From Vreelandella neptunia (GTDB taxonomy: Bacteria > Pseudomonadota > Gammaproteobacteria > Pseudomonadales > Halomonadaceae): a DNA stretch of 64,000 nucleotides. The notes beneath the pieces were generated by a model. It did no database searches, was not told the origin of the DNA, and was given only the letters and a program-made list of their open reading frames with translations. The stretch lies in NCBI RefSeq assembly GCF_022489065.1, contig NZ_JAKVTW010000001.1:310001-374000 (forward strand), read 5' to 3'. Positions within the stretch are counted from its first letter, which is position 1; each line of letters opens with the position of its first letter. Shown here one piece after another: positions 46,940-56,744 of this stretch. A program made the position numbers and the translations under genes.

Positions 46940-47725
46940 TTGAACATTAAACATTTATCGCCTGAAAAGCTCAATGAACGTCGAATGCAAGCCGTAAAGC
47001 TGCGTTTGGATGGTGTGACGGTGGCACTGGCTAGCCAGCAAACCGGGCTTTCCGCTCCGACGGTCTCGGCTGCATGGAAGTCGTTTCGTGAAGGTGGCTG
47101 GTCGGCAGTGCCGGTACGCCCCCGCGGCCGTTTAAAAGGGCAGGCTAATGTTCTTGATACCGCTACTCAACAGCGACTGTGGGAGGCGCTATATGCCCAC
47201 CCCCCAGCTGAACAGCCAGGCTGGAGTAGCGCTGATCTGGCTGCTTTTTTACGCAATGAGCATGGCGTTGAGTTGACTCAGCGAGGCATTGAGCACTGGT
47301 GGGAAAGCGAAGGCTTGAAACATGAGCCATGGCCGTTAAGTGCATTGGCTAAGCAGCGCTCGCAGCGTGGCCGGTGGTATCGTCAGGCCGTTGCGCCACG
47401 GTTTGACAGATTAGAGGAGGCCAACCAGCGTTGGCAGGGCGGTGTGCGCCGGGTAGTGCATCCACAGCGTCCGGTGTATCAGCTTTATTTGCATGGCCCG
47501 CGCGGCCGGATGTGGATGCGCTGTTTTAAGCGCCCGCCCGTGGCAGATGATTATCTGACCGCAATGCAGGCGCTCATTGGCAAGAGTGAAGAAAGTAACA
47601 GGCCAGTCGCTTTGGTGTTTCATGGCGCTTGGTTGTCAGCCAGCCCGCAAGTAACGGCATGGTTGTCGCAACAAACGATGTTTTGGTTAGTGCCGGTACC
47701 TGCCGATATGGGCTTGGCTTCCTAG
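46940..47725 (+). CDS. IS630-type transposase-derived winged-helix protein (decayed catalytic half)
   Basis: 261 residues; TTG 46940 is assumed and no strong ribosome site is seen. Residues 1-125 keep the two helix-turn-helix modules of IS630/Tc1 transposases ([45 protein letters not shown] and [12 protein letters not shown]). The second half aligns by pattern with the DDE domain ([35 protein letters not shown]) but the catalytic acids are gone: the usual LDNAxxH site reads FHGAWLS, and the terminal NPIE block is missing. It is located 53 bases before cysD in the same direction. It may be a domesticated regulator of the sulfate genes or simply a relic. Confidence 0.65.
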   Translation: MNIKHLSPEKLNERRMQAVKLRLDGVTVALASQQTGLSAPTVSAAWKSFREGGWSAVPVRPRGRLKGQANVLDTATQQRLWEALYAHPPAEQPGWSSADLAAFLRNEHGVELTQRGIEHWWESEGLKHEPWPLSALAKQRSQRGRWYRQAVAPRFDRLEEANQRWQGGVRRVVHPQRPVYQLYLHGPRGRMWMRCFKRPPVADDYLTAMQALIGKSEESNRPVALVFHGAWLSASPQVTAWLSQQTMFWLVPVPADMGLAS

Positions 47726-47778
47726 CACTTGAGAGCAAACCTTTTCACACTATTTTTTTCACACAATTGTTGGGACAG

Positions 47779-48684
47779 ATGATGACATCACTCACCCATT
47801 TACAGCGACTGGAAGCGGAAAGCATTCAGATCATGCGCGAAGTGGTTGCCGAGACTGAAAACCCGGTAATGCTTTACTCCGTTGGTAAAGATTCTGCGGT
47901 TATGTTGCATTTGGCTCGCAAAGCCTTTGCTCCTTCGCCACCGCCGTTTCCACTGCTGCACGTCGATACCCGCTGGAAGTTTCGGGCTATGTATGACTTC
48001 CGCGATAATATGGCGGAAGAGATTGGTATGGATCTGCTGGTGCATATCAATCCTGAAGGCATTGAAAAAGATATCAATCCGTTTACCCACGGCTCGGCGA
48101 TTCATACCGATGTAATGAAGACCGAAGGCTTGAAGCAGGCGCTGGATAAGTACGGCTTTGATGCGGCCTTTGGCGGCGCTCGGCGCGATGAGGAAAAATC
48201 TCGCGCCAAGGAGCGTATTTTTTCGTTCCGTACTGCACAGCACCGCTGGGATCCTAAAAATCAGCGCCCGGAGTTATGGAAGCTCTATAACACCCGTAAG
48301 AATGGCAAAGAGTCGATCCGCGTATTCCCGATCTCTAACTGGACCGAGCTGGATATCTGGCAGTACATCTATCTGCAGAACATCCCCATTGTGCCGCTCT
48401 ACTATGCGGCTGAACGGCCGGTGGTGGAGCGCGATGGTGCGCTGATTATGGTCGATGATGAGCGCATGCCGTTAGAGCCGGGTGAAGTACCCATGATGCG
48501 TAAAGTACGTTTTCGCACATTGGGGTGTTACCCGCTAACCGGTGCAGTTGAATCAGAAGCGGATACCTTGCCGGCCATTATTCAAGAAATGCTGTTGACC
48601 AAAACATCGGAACGCCAGGGCCGGGTGATTGATAGCGATAGCGCGGCATCCATGGAGAAGAAAAAGCAAGAGGGGTACTTTTAA
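47779..48684 (+). CDS. cysD: Sulfate adenylyltransferase subunit 2
   Basis: 301 residues from ATG 47779 (GGGA upstream; 47782 is an adjacent alternative). The catalytic ATP-sulfurylase subunit: PP-loop [74 protein letters not shown]. With CysN it makes APS from sulfate and ATP. The frame continues upstream to 47629 but that part overlaps the IS630-derived gene and is unlike CysD. The last base of its stop codon TAA is the first base of the cysNC ATG. Confidence 0.96.
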   Translation: MMTSLTHLQRLEAESIQIMREVVAETENPVMLYSVGKDSAVMLHLARKAFAPSPPPFPLLHVDTRWKFRAMYDFRDNMAEEIGMDLLVHINPEGIEKDINPFTHGSAIHTDVMKTEGLKQALDKYGFDAAFGGARRDEEKSRAKERIFSFRTAQHRWDPKNQRPELWKLYNTRKNGKESIRVFPISNWTELDIWQYIYLQNIPIVPLYYAAERPVVERDGALIMVDDERMPLEPGEVPMMRKVRFRTLGCYPLTGAVESEADTLPAIIQEMLLTKTSERQGRVIDSDSAASMEKKKQEGYF

Positions 48685-50588
48685 TGTCTCACTCATCTGA
48701 CCTGATTGCTGACGATATCGAAGGCTACCTGAAAGCCCACGAGCATAAGGGCTTGCTGCGCTTCATTACTTGCGGCAGCGTAGACGACGGCAAAAGTACC
48801 CTGATTGGCCGCCTGCTGTTTGAGTCCAAATTGCTATTTGAAGATCAACTGGCAGCGATAGAAGCAGATTCAAAAAAATACGGCACCCAGGGCGGCGAGA
48901 TGGATTTTGCGCTGCTGGTGGATGGCTTGGCCGCAGAGCGCGAGCAGGGCATTACCATTGATGTGGCGTATCGTTTCTTCTCGACCGAGAAGCGCAAGTT
49001 CATCGTGGCGGATACCCCCGGGCACGAGCAGTATACCCGCAACATGGTCACTGGGGCTTCCACTGCTGATGCGGCTATTTTGATGGTCGACGCACGCCAC
49101 GGCATTTTGACGCAAACCCGCCGCCATAGTTTTTTGATGTCGTTAATGGGCATGCGCCATTTGGTGGTGGCCATTAACAAGATGGATTTGGTCGACTACT
49201 CCAAAGCGCGTTTTGATCAGATCGTTGAAGAGTACCGTGTTTTCGCCAAACAGTTGGGACTGGAGAACATCACCTTCATTCCTATGTCGGCGCTGAAGGG
49301 TGACAACGTCATCGAACACAGTGCCAAAATGCCGTGGTACCACGGTACGACGCTGTTGGGTTACCTGGAAACGGTCGAGCTGGATGCGGAGCACCTTCAG
49401 CGCTCTCCCTTCCGTATGCCTGTGCAGTGGGTCAATCGTCCCAACCTGGATTTCCGTGGTTTTACCGGCATGGTGGCTAGTGGTGTGGTTCGCCCTGGCG
49501 ATCAAATCCGCGTTCAGCCCTCTGGCAAAACCAGCACTGTCTCGCGGATTTATACCCTGGATGGAGACCTGGAAGAGGCCGTCGCCGGGCAGTCGATTAC
49601 GCTGCTGCTGGAAGACGAAATCGATATTTCCCGTGGCGATGTGATTTCCGGCGTAGATGAGCCCGCCCATACCGCTGACCAATTTGAAACCACCCTGGTG
49701 TGGATGCACGAAGCGCCGCTGTTGCCGGGTCGCCCTTACTTGATGAAGCTGGGCACTCAAACGGTGTCGGCGACCGTGACGGACATCAAGTATCAGGTCA
49801 ATGTGAATACCCTGGAACACACCGCGAGCAAGCAGCTTGATCTGAACGGTATTGGTATTTGTACTCTAAGCCTTAACCGTGCCGTTGCCTTTGATGCCTA
49901 TAAAGACAATCACGATACCGGCGGCTTTATTCTTATCGACCGTATGACCAACAATACGGTTGGCGCGGGCATGCTGCACTTCGCCTTACGGCGTAGCCAG
50001 AATATTCATATGCAGCATGTGGATATTGATAAGCAGGCACGTGCGTTGGCCAAAGGCCAGAAGCCTGCCGTGCTGTGGTTTACAGGGCTTTCCGGGGCGG
50101 GTAAATCGACCATTGCTAACCTGGTCGAGAAGAAACTCTTCGCCCACGGCCAGCATACCTATCTGCTGGATGGCGATAACGTGCGCCACGGTTTGAACCG
50201 TGATTTAGGCTTTACCGATGCCGACCGCGTTGAAAACGTGCGCCGTGTGGCGGAAACCGCCAAGCTGATGGTGGATGCCGGACTGATTGTGATGTCGGCG
50301 TTTATATCGCCTTTCCGCAGCGAGCGCCAACTGGCAAGGGATCTATTGGAAGCGGGCGAATTCATCGAGATTTTTGTCGATGCTCCGCTGGATGTCGTTG
50401 AAGCGCGTGACCCGAAAGGCCTCTATAAAAAGGCCCGCCGTGGAGAGCTGAAAAACTTCACTGGCATTGATTCCGCCTATGAAGCGCCTGAGACGCCGGA
50501 TGTGCATTTGAAAACATCCGAAATGGATGCGGAAGCAGCGGCCGACGCCGTGATCGCAGCACTGCGCGAACGCGGAATGATTAGCTAA
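48684..50588 (+). CDS. cysNC: Bifunctional sulfate adenylyltransferase subunit 1 / APS kinase
   Basis: 634 residues, a natural fusion. CysN part (1-440): EF-Tu-like GTPase with [46 protein letters not shown], and two beta-barrel domains. CysC part (about 450-634): [51 protein letters not shown] and [13 protein letters not shown]. It makes APS and then PAPS. Fusions of this kind (also named NodQ) suit cells that need PAPS directly as sulfate donor as well as for cysteine synthesis, which fits the sulfotransferases in the adjacent capsule locus. Confidence 0.96.
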   Translation: MSHSSDLIADDIEGYLKAHEHKGLLRFITCGSVDDGKSTLIGRLLFESKLLFEDQLAAIEADSKKYGTQGGEMDFALLVDGLAAEREQGITIDVAYRFFSTEKRKFIVADTPGHEQYTRNMVTGASTADAAILMVDARHGILTQTRRHSFLMSLMGMRHLVVAINKMDLVDYSKARFDQIVEEYRVFAKQLGLENITFIPMSALKGDNVIEHSAKMPWYHGTTLLGYLETVELDAEHLQRSPFRMPVQWVNRPNLDFRGFTGMVASGVVRPGDQIRVQPSGKTSTVSRIYTLDGDLEEAVAGQSITLLLEDEIDISRGDVISGVDEPAHTADQFETTLVWMHEAPLLPGRPYLMKLGTQTVSATVTDIKYQVNVNTLEHTASKQLDLNGIGICTLSLNRAVAFDAYKDNHDTGGFILIDRMTNNTVGAGMLHFALRRSQNIHMQHVDIDKQARALAKGQKPAVLWFTGLSGAGKSTIANLVEKKLFAHGQHTYLLDGDNVRHGLNRDLGFTDADRVENVRRVAETAKLMVDAGLIVMSAFISPFRSERQLARDLLEAGEFIEIFVDAPLDVVEARDPKGLYKKARRGELKNFTGIDSAYEAPETPDVHLKTSEMDAEAAADAVIAALRERGMIS

Positions 50589-50601
50589 ATTGAATATATT
50601 G

Positions 50602-50646
50602 GCTGTCAAGGAGTGGCAAAATCGGTCACTGCTTGGCAGCTTTTTT
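50602..50646 (+). terminator. Terminator of cysD-cysNC
   Basis: GCTGTCAAGGAGTG pairs imperfectly with CACTGCTTGGCAGC and runs into six Ts. It sits between cysNC and cysQ, so cysQ may need read-through or its own promoter. Confidence 0.8.
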
Positions 50647-50663
50647 ATGCAAGGAATAAACCT

Positions 50664-51452
50664 ATGTCTGCTAACCCTATGTCTGTTATTGATCAAGCAC
50701 TGCTGGATGCCGTTGAAGGTATCGCTCGTGAAGCGGGCGATGCGATTATGAGTGTTTACGCCCGTGAGTTCAGCGTGGAAGAGAAAGAAGATAAAAGCCC
50801 GCTGACCGAGGCTGACAAAGCGGCACACAACGTTATAGTGCGCGGTTTGCAGGCGCTGTCGGTGCAGATTCCGATTCTCTCTGAAGAAGATATTGAGGGC
50901 TTTTCCGGTGCAGATGCCGAGGGCCGCTACTGGTTAGTCGACCCGCTTGATGGCACCAAAGAGTTTATCAAGCGTAACGGCGAGTTCACCGTCAATATTG
51001 CTTTGATTGAAAACGGTAAGCCGGTGCTGGGCGTAGTGACCGCGCCTGCGCTGGATGTTGGCTATGTGGCTGCCCAGGGGCTGGGGGCATTCAAGATTGA
51101 AGCCAATGGTGAGCGCAAGGCCATTACTGTGGCGGGCAAGCCGAAGCCGGGTACCTCGTGGCGCGTAGTGGGCAGCCGTTCACACCCGAGCCCAGATTTA
51201 GCCGCGTGGCTTGAGCAGTTGGGTGAGCACACCATGCTGCCGATGGGCAGCTCGCTGAAACTGTGCATCATCGCTGAAGGGTTTGCTGATGCCTATCCGC
51301 GCTTGGGTCCTACCTGCTTATGGGACACCGGCGCTGCTCATGCCGTAGTGCTTGAAGCGGGTGGCCGGGTAGAAACGCTGGAAGGCGCTGCACTTAGCTA
51401 TGCCAATCCCAGCGAAAAGCTCAACCCCTACTTTTTGGTATGGGGCCATTAA
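50664..51452 (+). CDS. cysQ: 3'(2'),5'-bisphosphate nucleotidase
   Basis: 262 residues from ATG 50664 with AAGGA 8 bases upstream. It is an inositol-monophosphatase-fold, Mg-dependent, Li-sensitive phosphatase: VEEKEDKSPLTEADKAAH, PILSEED (metal Glu), WLVDPLDGTKEFIKRNGEFTVNIALIE with the DPLDGT signature, and LWDTGAAHAVVLEAGG. It hydrolyses PAP (the by-product of sulfotransferases and of PAPS reductase) to AMP, so it relieves product inhibition in a cell that sulfates polymers. It lies 75 bases after cysNC, beyond a terminator. Confidence 0.93.
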   Translation: MSANPMSVIDQALLDAVEGIAREAGDAIMSVYAREFSVEEKEDKSPLTEADKAAHNVIVRGLQALSVQIPILSEEDIEGFSGADAEGRYWLVDPLDGTKEFIKRNGEFTVNIALIENGKPVLGVVTAPALDVGYVAAQGLGAFKIEANGERKAITVAGKPKPGTSWRVVGSRSHPSPDLAAWLEQLGEHTMLPMGSSLKLCIIAEGFADAYPRLGPTCLWDTGAAHAVVLEAGGRVETLEGAALSYANPSEKLNPYFLVWGH

Positions 51453-51517
51453 GGCGTTACGGCCAAACTAACATGGGTGCTTATCTCGCTTTGGTCGTTA
51501 CAATAAGATACATTAGC

Positions 51518-51531
51518 CGTTAATATTAACG
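51518..51531. promoter_or_regulatory. Palindrome in the glmS leader
   Basis: CGTTAATATTAACG is a perfect 14-bp palindrome ending 22 bases before the glmS start. It could be an operator or a small leader hairpin. I see no glmS ribozyme, and none is expected in this group. Confidence 0.35.
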
Positions 51532-51553
51532 ATTAACTGCCGGTGAAAATACT

Positions 51554-53407
51554 ATGTGTGGGATAGTCGGCGCGGTGAGCGCAAAGGATAGCACTCCCTT
51601 TTTACTTGAAGGGCTCGCAACACTAGAGTACCGCGGCTACGATTCCGCAGGGTTAGCGCTATTATCAAGTGGGGGTGTAACTGGCTTGCAGCGTGCGCGT
51701 TCCAAGGGGCGTGTTGCCGAGTTGGCTGCGAAGGTGGCGCAAGAAGGTTTAACCGGTAGCGTGGGTATCGCTCATACCCGTTGGGCTACTCACGGTGTTC
51801 CTGCCGAGCGCAACGCCCATCCGCATATTTCGGGTGGTTTAGCGGTCGTCCATAACGGCATTATTGAGAACTACGAAGCGCTGCGCGAAAAGCTGCAGGG
51901 TTTGGGGTATGTGTTCACCTCGGATACCGACACCGAGACGATCGCCCATCTTGTTCAAGCCTGCTTTAAAGGCCAGATTGGCGAACCGGCGGAAAATCTG
52001 TTTTCTGCGGTGCAGTGTGCTGTTAAACACTTGAAAGGTGCTTTCGCGTTGGCAGTAATTAGCGAGGAAGAGCCAGAGTGCGTGGTAGTGGCTCGCGAAG
52101 GCTCGCCGTTAATGCTGGGTATTGCGGATGATGGGCACTACGCCGCCTCAGATGCTTCCGCATTGCTCTCGGTTACCAAGCGGATGATGTACCTGGAAAA
52201 CGGGGATGTGGCCCGTTTAAGCCGTGATGCCGTGGCGGTGATGGATAAGATCGGGCAGCCTGTTACGCGTGAAGTGGTCATTTCTAGCCTGAATGCAAAC
52301 GCAGTGGAGCTAGGTGATTACAGTCACTATATGCAGAAAGAGATCTTTGAGCAGCCCCAGGCGTTAAGTAATACGCTGGAAATGATTAGTGGGGCGGGGC
52401 AACTGCTGCCGGGTATTTTTGGCGCCGAAGCTGCCGATATCTTTAATCAGGTGGATTCCGTACTGATTATTGCCTGCGGCACCTCCAGCTATGCGGGCAT
52501 GACGGCGAAGTACTGGATTGAGCAGGTAGCGGGTATTGCCTGTAACGTCGAAATTGCCAGTGAGTATCGCTACCGCCAAAGCGTGCCTAACCCTAAGCAG
52601 TTGGTGGTGGTGATTTCTCAATCCGGCGAAACCGCCGACACCCTTGCCGCGCTACATCATGCGAAAGCACAGGGCCACGCGTTCACGCTGGCGATCTGCA
52701 ACGTTCCAGAGTCGGCCATTATACGTGAAACCGCGCTGCGCTTTATTACCCGCGCCGGGCCGGAAATTGGCGTGGCTTCTACCAAGGCATTTACCACTCA
52801 GCTTAGTGCACTATTTCTGCTGACCCTGTTGCTGGCGAAAGCTAAACAGCGGCTAAGTGAAGCAAATGAAAAAGCCTACCTTGATGAGCTCCGCCACTTG
52901 CCCATTGCGGTTGATAAGGTGTTGGCGTTAGAGCCCAGCATTAAAGCGTGGGCGATGCATTTTGCTAATAAACATCATGCTCTGTTTTTAGGTCGTGGGC
53001 GGCATTACCCCATTGCCCTTGAAGGGGCGCTGAAGCTTAAAGAGATCTCTTACATTCATGCGGAAGCTTATCCCGCGGGTGAGTTAAAGCACGGCCCTTT
53101 GGCACTGGTCGATTCAGAAATGCCTGTGGTGGTAGTGGCGCCTAACGATGAGATGTTGGAGAAACTTAAAGCCAACATGCAGGAAGTCAGCGCCCGTGGT
53201 GGCCAGCTGTATGTATTTGCTGACGGCGGTAGCTCGGTGAAGTCATCCGAAGGTGTGCATGTTTTGCAGATGCCTGAGCATTACGGTCTTCTTTCGCCTG
53301 TGTTGCATGTGGTGGCGCTGCAGTTGCTTTCCTATCATGTGGCATTGGTGAAGGGTACGGATGTGGATAAGCCGCGCAATCTTGCTAAGAGTGTGACGGT
53401 AGAGTAG
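51554..53407 (+). CDS. glmS: Glutamine-fructose-6-phosphate aminotransferase (isomerizing)
   Basis: 617 residues. Cys2 nucleophile (MCGIVGAV) of the glutaminase domain, [22 protein letters not shown]; two SIS sugar-isomerase domains ([51 protein letters not shown]) and the family end [13 protein letters not shown]. It makes glucosamine-6-P, the entry to UDP-GlcNAc, which glmM (55370) continues. The two genes are pushed apart by ~2 kb of REPs and an insertion sequence. Confidence 0.97.
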   Translation: MCGIVGAVSAKDSTPFLLEGLATLEYRGYDSAGLALLSSGGVTGLQRARSKGRVAELAAKVAQEGLTGSVGIAHTRWATHGVPAERNAHPHISGGLAVVHNGIIENYEALREKLQGLGYVFTSDTDTETIAHLVQACFKGQIGEPAENLFSAVQCAVKHLKGAFALAVISEEEPECVVVAREGSPLMLGIADDGHYAASDASALLSVTKRMMYLENGDVARLSRDAVAVMDKIGQPVTREVVISSLNANAVELGDYSHYMQKEIFEQPQALSNTLEMISGAGQLLPGIFGAEAADIFNQVDSVLIIACGTSSYAGMTAKYWIEQVAGIACNVEIASEYRYRQSVPNPKQLVVVISQSGETADTLAALHHAKAQGHAFTLAICNVPESAIIRETALRFITRAGPEIGVASTKAFTTQLSALFLLTLLLAKAKQRLSEANEKAYLDELRHLPIAVDKVLALEPSIKAWAMHFANKHHALFLGRGRHYPIALEGALKLKEISYIHAEAYPAGELKHGPLALVDSEMPVVVVAPNDEMLEKLKANMQEVSARGGQLYVFADGGSSVKSSEGVHVLQMPEHYGLLSPVLHVVALQLLSYHVALVKGTDVDKPRNLAKSVTVE

Positions 53408-53409
53408 TG

Positions 53410-53689
53410 CCAGTGGGCGCCATTGTGGCACCGCTCGCGGGTGCCTCATTCGCTCGTGCCTCGCGAGATTCGTTACCACGCGCTACGGGTATGTGCATGC
53501 AGATTAAGTTGAGTGCCCATGAGTGTCGTTTCGTTGCCTCTCGCGGGTGCCTCATTCGCTCGTGCCTCGCGAGATTCGTTACCACGCGCTACGGGTATGT
53601 GTATGCCGTTTAAGGTGAGCGCCTATGAGCGTCGTTTCGTTGCCTCTCGCGGGTGCCTCATTCGCTCGTGCCTCGCGAGATTCGTTACC
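53410..53689 (+). repeat. Tandem right-arm REPs, 106-bp period
   Basis: Three copies of only the right arm (GCGGGTGCCTCATTCGCTCGTGCC to TTACCACGCGCTAC) end at 53486, 53592 and 53689; the third is cut after TTACC by the insertion sequence. Between them lies GGGTATGTGCATGC plus a GAGCGTCGTTTCGTTGCC stretch. The left arm present in other arrays is missing, so this is a distinct subfamily confined to the glmS-glmM gap. Confidence 0.85.
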
Positions 53690-53786
53690 CAATGGGATGG
53701 ACTCCTCCTCACCCTACTCCGGCGTCAGTGCGCCATACTGGTAGGTGGTTGGAAAACTATCAGCTTGAGAGTCAGGAGAAGCCCAT

Positions 53787-54821
53787 ATGAACATTAGTCG
53801 AGTTGGTGTGGATATCGCAAAGTCTGTCTTTCACGTGCATGGCGTTGACCGGCATGAGAAGCCTCAATGGCGGGGTAAATATTCCCGGGCCAAGTGGTTG
53901 GAGGCTGTCTGTCGGCGTGTTCCTCAAGGTGCCATCATTGGCATGGAAGCCTGTGCTTCCGCTCATTATTGGGCACGGGAACTTAAAGCACGGGGTTACC
54001 AGGTAAAGCTGATAGCGGCCCAGTTCGTGAAGCCTTACGTTAAAACGAATAAAAATGATCGGGCAGATGCCGAAGCCATTTGCGAGGCATTAGGCCGTCC
54101 CACGATGCGCTTTGTCGCCGTTAAAACCGTTGATCAACAGGACTGCCAAGCCACTCACCGGATACGCGAAGAGCTGATTCATCAACGCACGGCGAAGGCC
54201 AATCAAATCCGTGGCCTCGTCGGTGAGTATGGCTTTATTACCCCCGCGGGTATCCAGCAGTTACGGCGGGCGCTACCTCTCTGGCTGGAGGATGCCACCA
54301 ACGGGCTCAGTGACCGCTTTCGCCGCTTGTTGGCCGATTTAGCAGATGACCTACGCTATTTAGATGAGCGCGTTGAGCAGCTCACCACTACCATTGAAAC
54401 GCATGCCAACACCGACCCGGTCGCCAAGCGCTTAATGACCCTGCGCGGCATTGGCCCCATTACCGCCAGTGCGTTATCGGGCGTGCTGGGTGATGGCGCT
54501 ATCTATAAGCGTGGACGCGACTTTGCCGCCTCACTAGGGCTGACCCCGCGTCAACACAGCACGGGCGGACGAGAGCGCCTGTTGGGGATTAGTAAGCGTG
54601 GCAACAGCTATCTACGAAAGCTGCTGGTCCATGGCGCACGAGCGGTGCTGCGTTTTGCCGTCAGGCAAGACGACGGGCTTAGTCAGTGGATCAAGCATCT
54701 TGCCGTGCGCAAACATCGTAACGTGGCGATTGTGGCGCTAGCCAACAAAACAGCGCGCATGGCGTGGGCCGTCACGCGTTACGAGGTGCCGTATAACCCT
54801 GCGTTGGCCGCCGCGGCGTAA
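53787..54821 (+). CDS. IS110/IS1111-type DEDD transposase
   Basis: 344 residues. N-terminal RuvC-like domain: GVDIAKSVFHVHG (Asp8), IGMEACASAHYW (Glu), KNDRADAEAIC (Asp pair). A helical linker holds the TAKANQIRGLVGEYG coiled part. C-terminal Tnp domain: LRGIGPITASALSGVLGD, FAASLGLTPRQHSTGGRERLLGISKRGNSYLRKLL with the catalytic Ser in the HSTGG loop. AGGAGA precedes the ATG. Members excise a circle and integrate without flanking duplication, guided by an RNA made from the element's non-coding end. The frame is full length, so activity is possible. Confidence 0.93.
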   Translation: MNISRVGVDIAKSVFHVHGVDRHEKPQWRGKYSRAKWLEAVCRRVPQGAIIGMEACASAHYWARELKARGYQVKLIAAQFVKPYVKTNKNDRADAEAICEALGRPTMRFVAVKTVDQQDCQATHRIREELIHQRTAKANQIRGLVGEYGFITPAGIQQLRRALPLWLEDATNGLSDRFRRLLADLADDLRYLDERVEQLTTTIETHANTDPVAKRLMTLRGIGPITASALSGVLGDGAIYKRGRDFAASLGLTPRQHSTGGRERLLGISKRGNSYLRKLLVHGARAVLRFAVRQDDGLSQWIKHLAVRKHRNVAIVALANKTARMAWAVTRYEVPYNPALAAAA

Positions 54822-54908
54822 GCAGGCGACGTGGTCAGCAACATTTAACCAGTGTTCCCACCACCCCGATTGCAACACCACAAGAGAGATGGCGAACAGG
54901 TCGAACCG

Positions 54909-55015
54909 ACGCCGGGCCATACCGTGTAGCGCGTAGAGCATAAAAGCTCGTTTACCCTGCGGGTACCCGGCGTGCGAATAGCCCATTAAGGTCCGATGCC
55001 CACACGTTAGGCATC
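54909..55015 (+). ncRNA. Putative bridge/seekRNA of the IS1111 element
   Basis: In the non-coding right end, ACGCCGGG (54909-54916) pairs perfectly with CCCGGCGT (54966-54973). The enclosed 49 bases contain a nested hairpin GAGC-ATAAAA-GCTC (54936-54949), so an internal loop is formed. Its left side (54917-54935) has CATACC then GTAGCGCGT, matching the REP strand on one side of the insertion point; its right side (54950-54956) has TTACC, matching the other side. A second hairpin GATGCC/GGCATC (54995-55015) follows, with CCCATT (54982-54987) complementary to AATGGG in the element's left tip, possibly the donor guide. The RNA's ends are unknown. Confidence 0.55.
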
Positions 55016-55095
55016 TTTGACGAGACCGGATATACGCTAGCAGTCGACATTGCCGCCATGACCTTTTGTGCTTGCAAGCGAGGAGGAGTCCATAT

Positions 55096-55318
55096 ACGTG
55101 CTACGGGTATGTGCATACCGTTTAAGTTGAGTGACTATGAGCGTCGTTTCGATGCCTCTCGCGGGTGCCTCATTCGCTCGTGCCTCGCGAGATTCGTTAC
55201 CACGCGCTAGGGGTACGTGCATGCAGATTAAGTTGAGTGCTTATGAGCGTCGTTTCGATGCCGCTCGCGGGTGCCTATTAATTCTCGCAAACTCGCATTC
55301 ATCGTTACTACGCGATAG
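55096..55318 (+). repeat. REP right arms after the insertion sequence
   Basis: 55096-55104 is the remainder of the REP split by the insertion sequence; 55131-55209 is a further right-arm copy ending ACGCGCTAG; 55231-55318 is a decayed copy (TTACTACGCGATAG). Their period and linker (GGGTATGTGCATACC, TTTAAGTTGAGTG) match the copies before the element. The sequence up to glmM (55370) holds no other feature. Confidence 0.8.
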
Positions 55319-55369
55319 TGATCACTTCATTTTATGTATTCACCCTTCACTTTTTAGGTTGCTTTAGTT

Positions 55370-56707
55370 ATGCGTAAATATTTTGGCACGGATGGTGTGC
55401 GTGGTCGTGTTGGTGTATTCCCGATGACCGCTGATTTTGCCATGAAGCTCGGCTGGGCAGCGGGTCAGGTATTGGGCGCTGAAGGGGTTAAAGAAGTACT
55501 GATTGGTAAAGATACCCGCGCCAGTGGCTATATGCTGGAGTCTGCATTAGAAGCGGGGTTTTCATCGGCGGGTGTCAACGTTGCCCTGGTCGGGCCATTA
55601 CCAACGCCAGGCGTGGCCTACTTAACCTCTACCTTTCGTGCGGATGCAGGCGTTGTGATCAGCGCTTCGCATAACCCGTTTGATGATAATGGGATTAAGA
55701 TTTTCGCCCAGGGTGGTCATAAGCTAACCGACGTTCAGGAGCAGGAAATTGAGCGCTGGTTAGAGGTGGCTATGGATGGCGGGATGACGTGTGTGAGTTC
55801 CGACAAGCTAGGTAAGGCACGCCGTATTGATGATGCCGCTGGCCGCTATACCGAATACTGCAAGGCTAACCTGCCGGGGCATTTGAGCCTTAACGGGCTG
55901 AAAATTGTCGTCGACTCCGCTAATGGCGCGGCTTATAAGGTGGCGCCTGCGGTGTATCGTGAGTTGGGTGCCACCGTTATTAGCATCCACGACGCGCCGA
56001 ATGGGGTGAATATCAATGAGCAGTGTAGCGCTACCTCTATGCAGAGCGTGAGGGCGGCGGTGGTTGAACACCAAGCTGACTTGGGTATTGCGTTAGATGG
56101 CGATGCGGATCGCCTGATGATGGTTGATCACACTGGCTGTGTGGTCGATGGTGATGAGCTTCTTTACCTGTTGGCAAAAGATGCCAAAGCAGCAGGCTAT
56201 ACGGGTGGAGTGGTAGGCACCCAGATGAGTAATTTAGGCTTGGAGCAGGCGTTAGCAAAGCTGGAGGTTCCCTTTCTGCGTGCGAAGGTGGGCGACCGTT
56301 ACGTCATGGAACAGCTGCACGTTAATGGATGGCGGTTGGGCGGCGAAGGGTCTGGTCATCTTCTCAGCTTGGACCACGCCTCTACGGGCGATGCCATTAT
56401 TGCTTCACTGCGTGTTTTAACCTGTTTGCTGCAGCAGGGCACTACGCTGTTTCAAGCCAAGCAGGGCATGGAAAAATTACCTCAAACACTGATCAACGTT
56501 CGCTATGTTGCCCAGGAAGGTGTCAATCCACTGGAAACTGCTAACGTTAAAGCGGCGGTCGCTCAAGTCGATGCGGAATTGGGTAATAACGGCCGTGTAC
56601 TGCTGCGCAAATCGGGCACCGAGCCGTTGATTCGTGTCATGGTGGAAGCCGTTAATGCAAGCCAGGCACAAGCGTGTGCTAGGCAAATAGCGGATGCGCT
56701 TGCTTAA
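55370..56707 (+). CDS. glmM: Phosphoglucosamine mutase
   Basis: 445 residues. N-terminal [14 protein letters not shown], the phosphoserine loop [19 protein letters not shown] (Ser about residue 101), the metal loop [12 protein letters not shown], the sugar loop GGEGSGHLL and the phosphate-binding [14 protein letters not shown]. It converts glucosamine-6-P to glucosamine-1-P. The start ATG has only a weak ribosome site, and its usual upstream partner is replaced by REPs. Confidence 0.97.
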   Translation: MRKYFGTDGVRGRVGVFPMTADFAMKLGWAAGQVLGAEGVKEVLIGKDTRASGYMLESALEAGFSSAGVNVALVGPLPTPGVAYLTSTFRADAGVVISASHNPFDDNGIKIFAQGGHKLTDVQEQEIERWLEVAMDGGMTCVSSDKLGKARRIDDAAGRYTEYCKANLPGHLSLNGLKIVVDSANGAAYKVAPAVYRELGATVISIHDAPNGVNINEQCSATSMQSVRAAVVEHQADLGIALDGDADRLMMVDHTGCVVDGDELLYLLAKDAKAAGYTGGVVGTQMSNLGLEQALAKLEVPFLRAKVGDRYVMEQLHVNGWRLGGEGSGHLLSLDHASTGDAIIASLRVLTCLLQQGTTLFQAKQGMEKLPQTLINVRYVAQEGVNPLETANVKAAVAQVDAELGNNGRVLLRKSGTEPLIRVMVEAVNASQAQACARQIADALA

Positions 56708-56744
56708 GAATAATTGTCGACTGTACTGTGCAAGGGAGAAGGAA

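Larger units (their letters stand above)
53690..55095 (+). mobile_element. IS110-family insertion sequence, IS1111 group, inserted in a REP
   Basis: About 1.4 kb. Perfect 12-bp sub-terminal inverted repeats GGACTCCTCCTC (53699-53710) and GAGGAGGAGTCC (55080-55091), with outer tips of about 9 bases on the left (CAATGGGAT) and 4 on the right (ATAT). This architecture, one DEDD transposase, and a long non-coding right end are diagnostic of the IS1111 group. It cuts a REP terminus between TTACC and ACGTGCTAC (normally TTACCACGCGCTAC), with no evident target duplication. It seems intact. Confidence 0.88.

Noticed and set aside
47629-47778. 50-residue N-terminal extension of CysD
   Set aside because: It overlaps the IS630-derived gene, is unlike known CysD N-termini, and a spaced ribosome site supports ATG 47779.
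51453-51553. glmS ribozyme in the glmS leader
   Set aside because: No ribozyme core is visible in this short leader, and the class is typical of Gram-positive bacteria; only a small palindrome is present.
53225-53236. ops-like GGCGGTAGCTCG in glmS, and a similar GGCGGTAGCTA on the minus strand near 63011-63022
   Set aside because: Both lie within coding sequence, lack the downstream TG of the ops consensus and are not in an operon leader.
53408-55369. Composite transposon or genomic island between glmS and glmM
   Set aside because: Only one insertion sequence is present, with no cargo gene; the rest is REP sequence.
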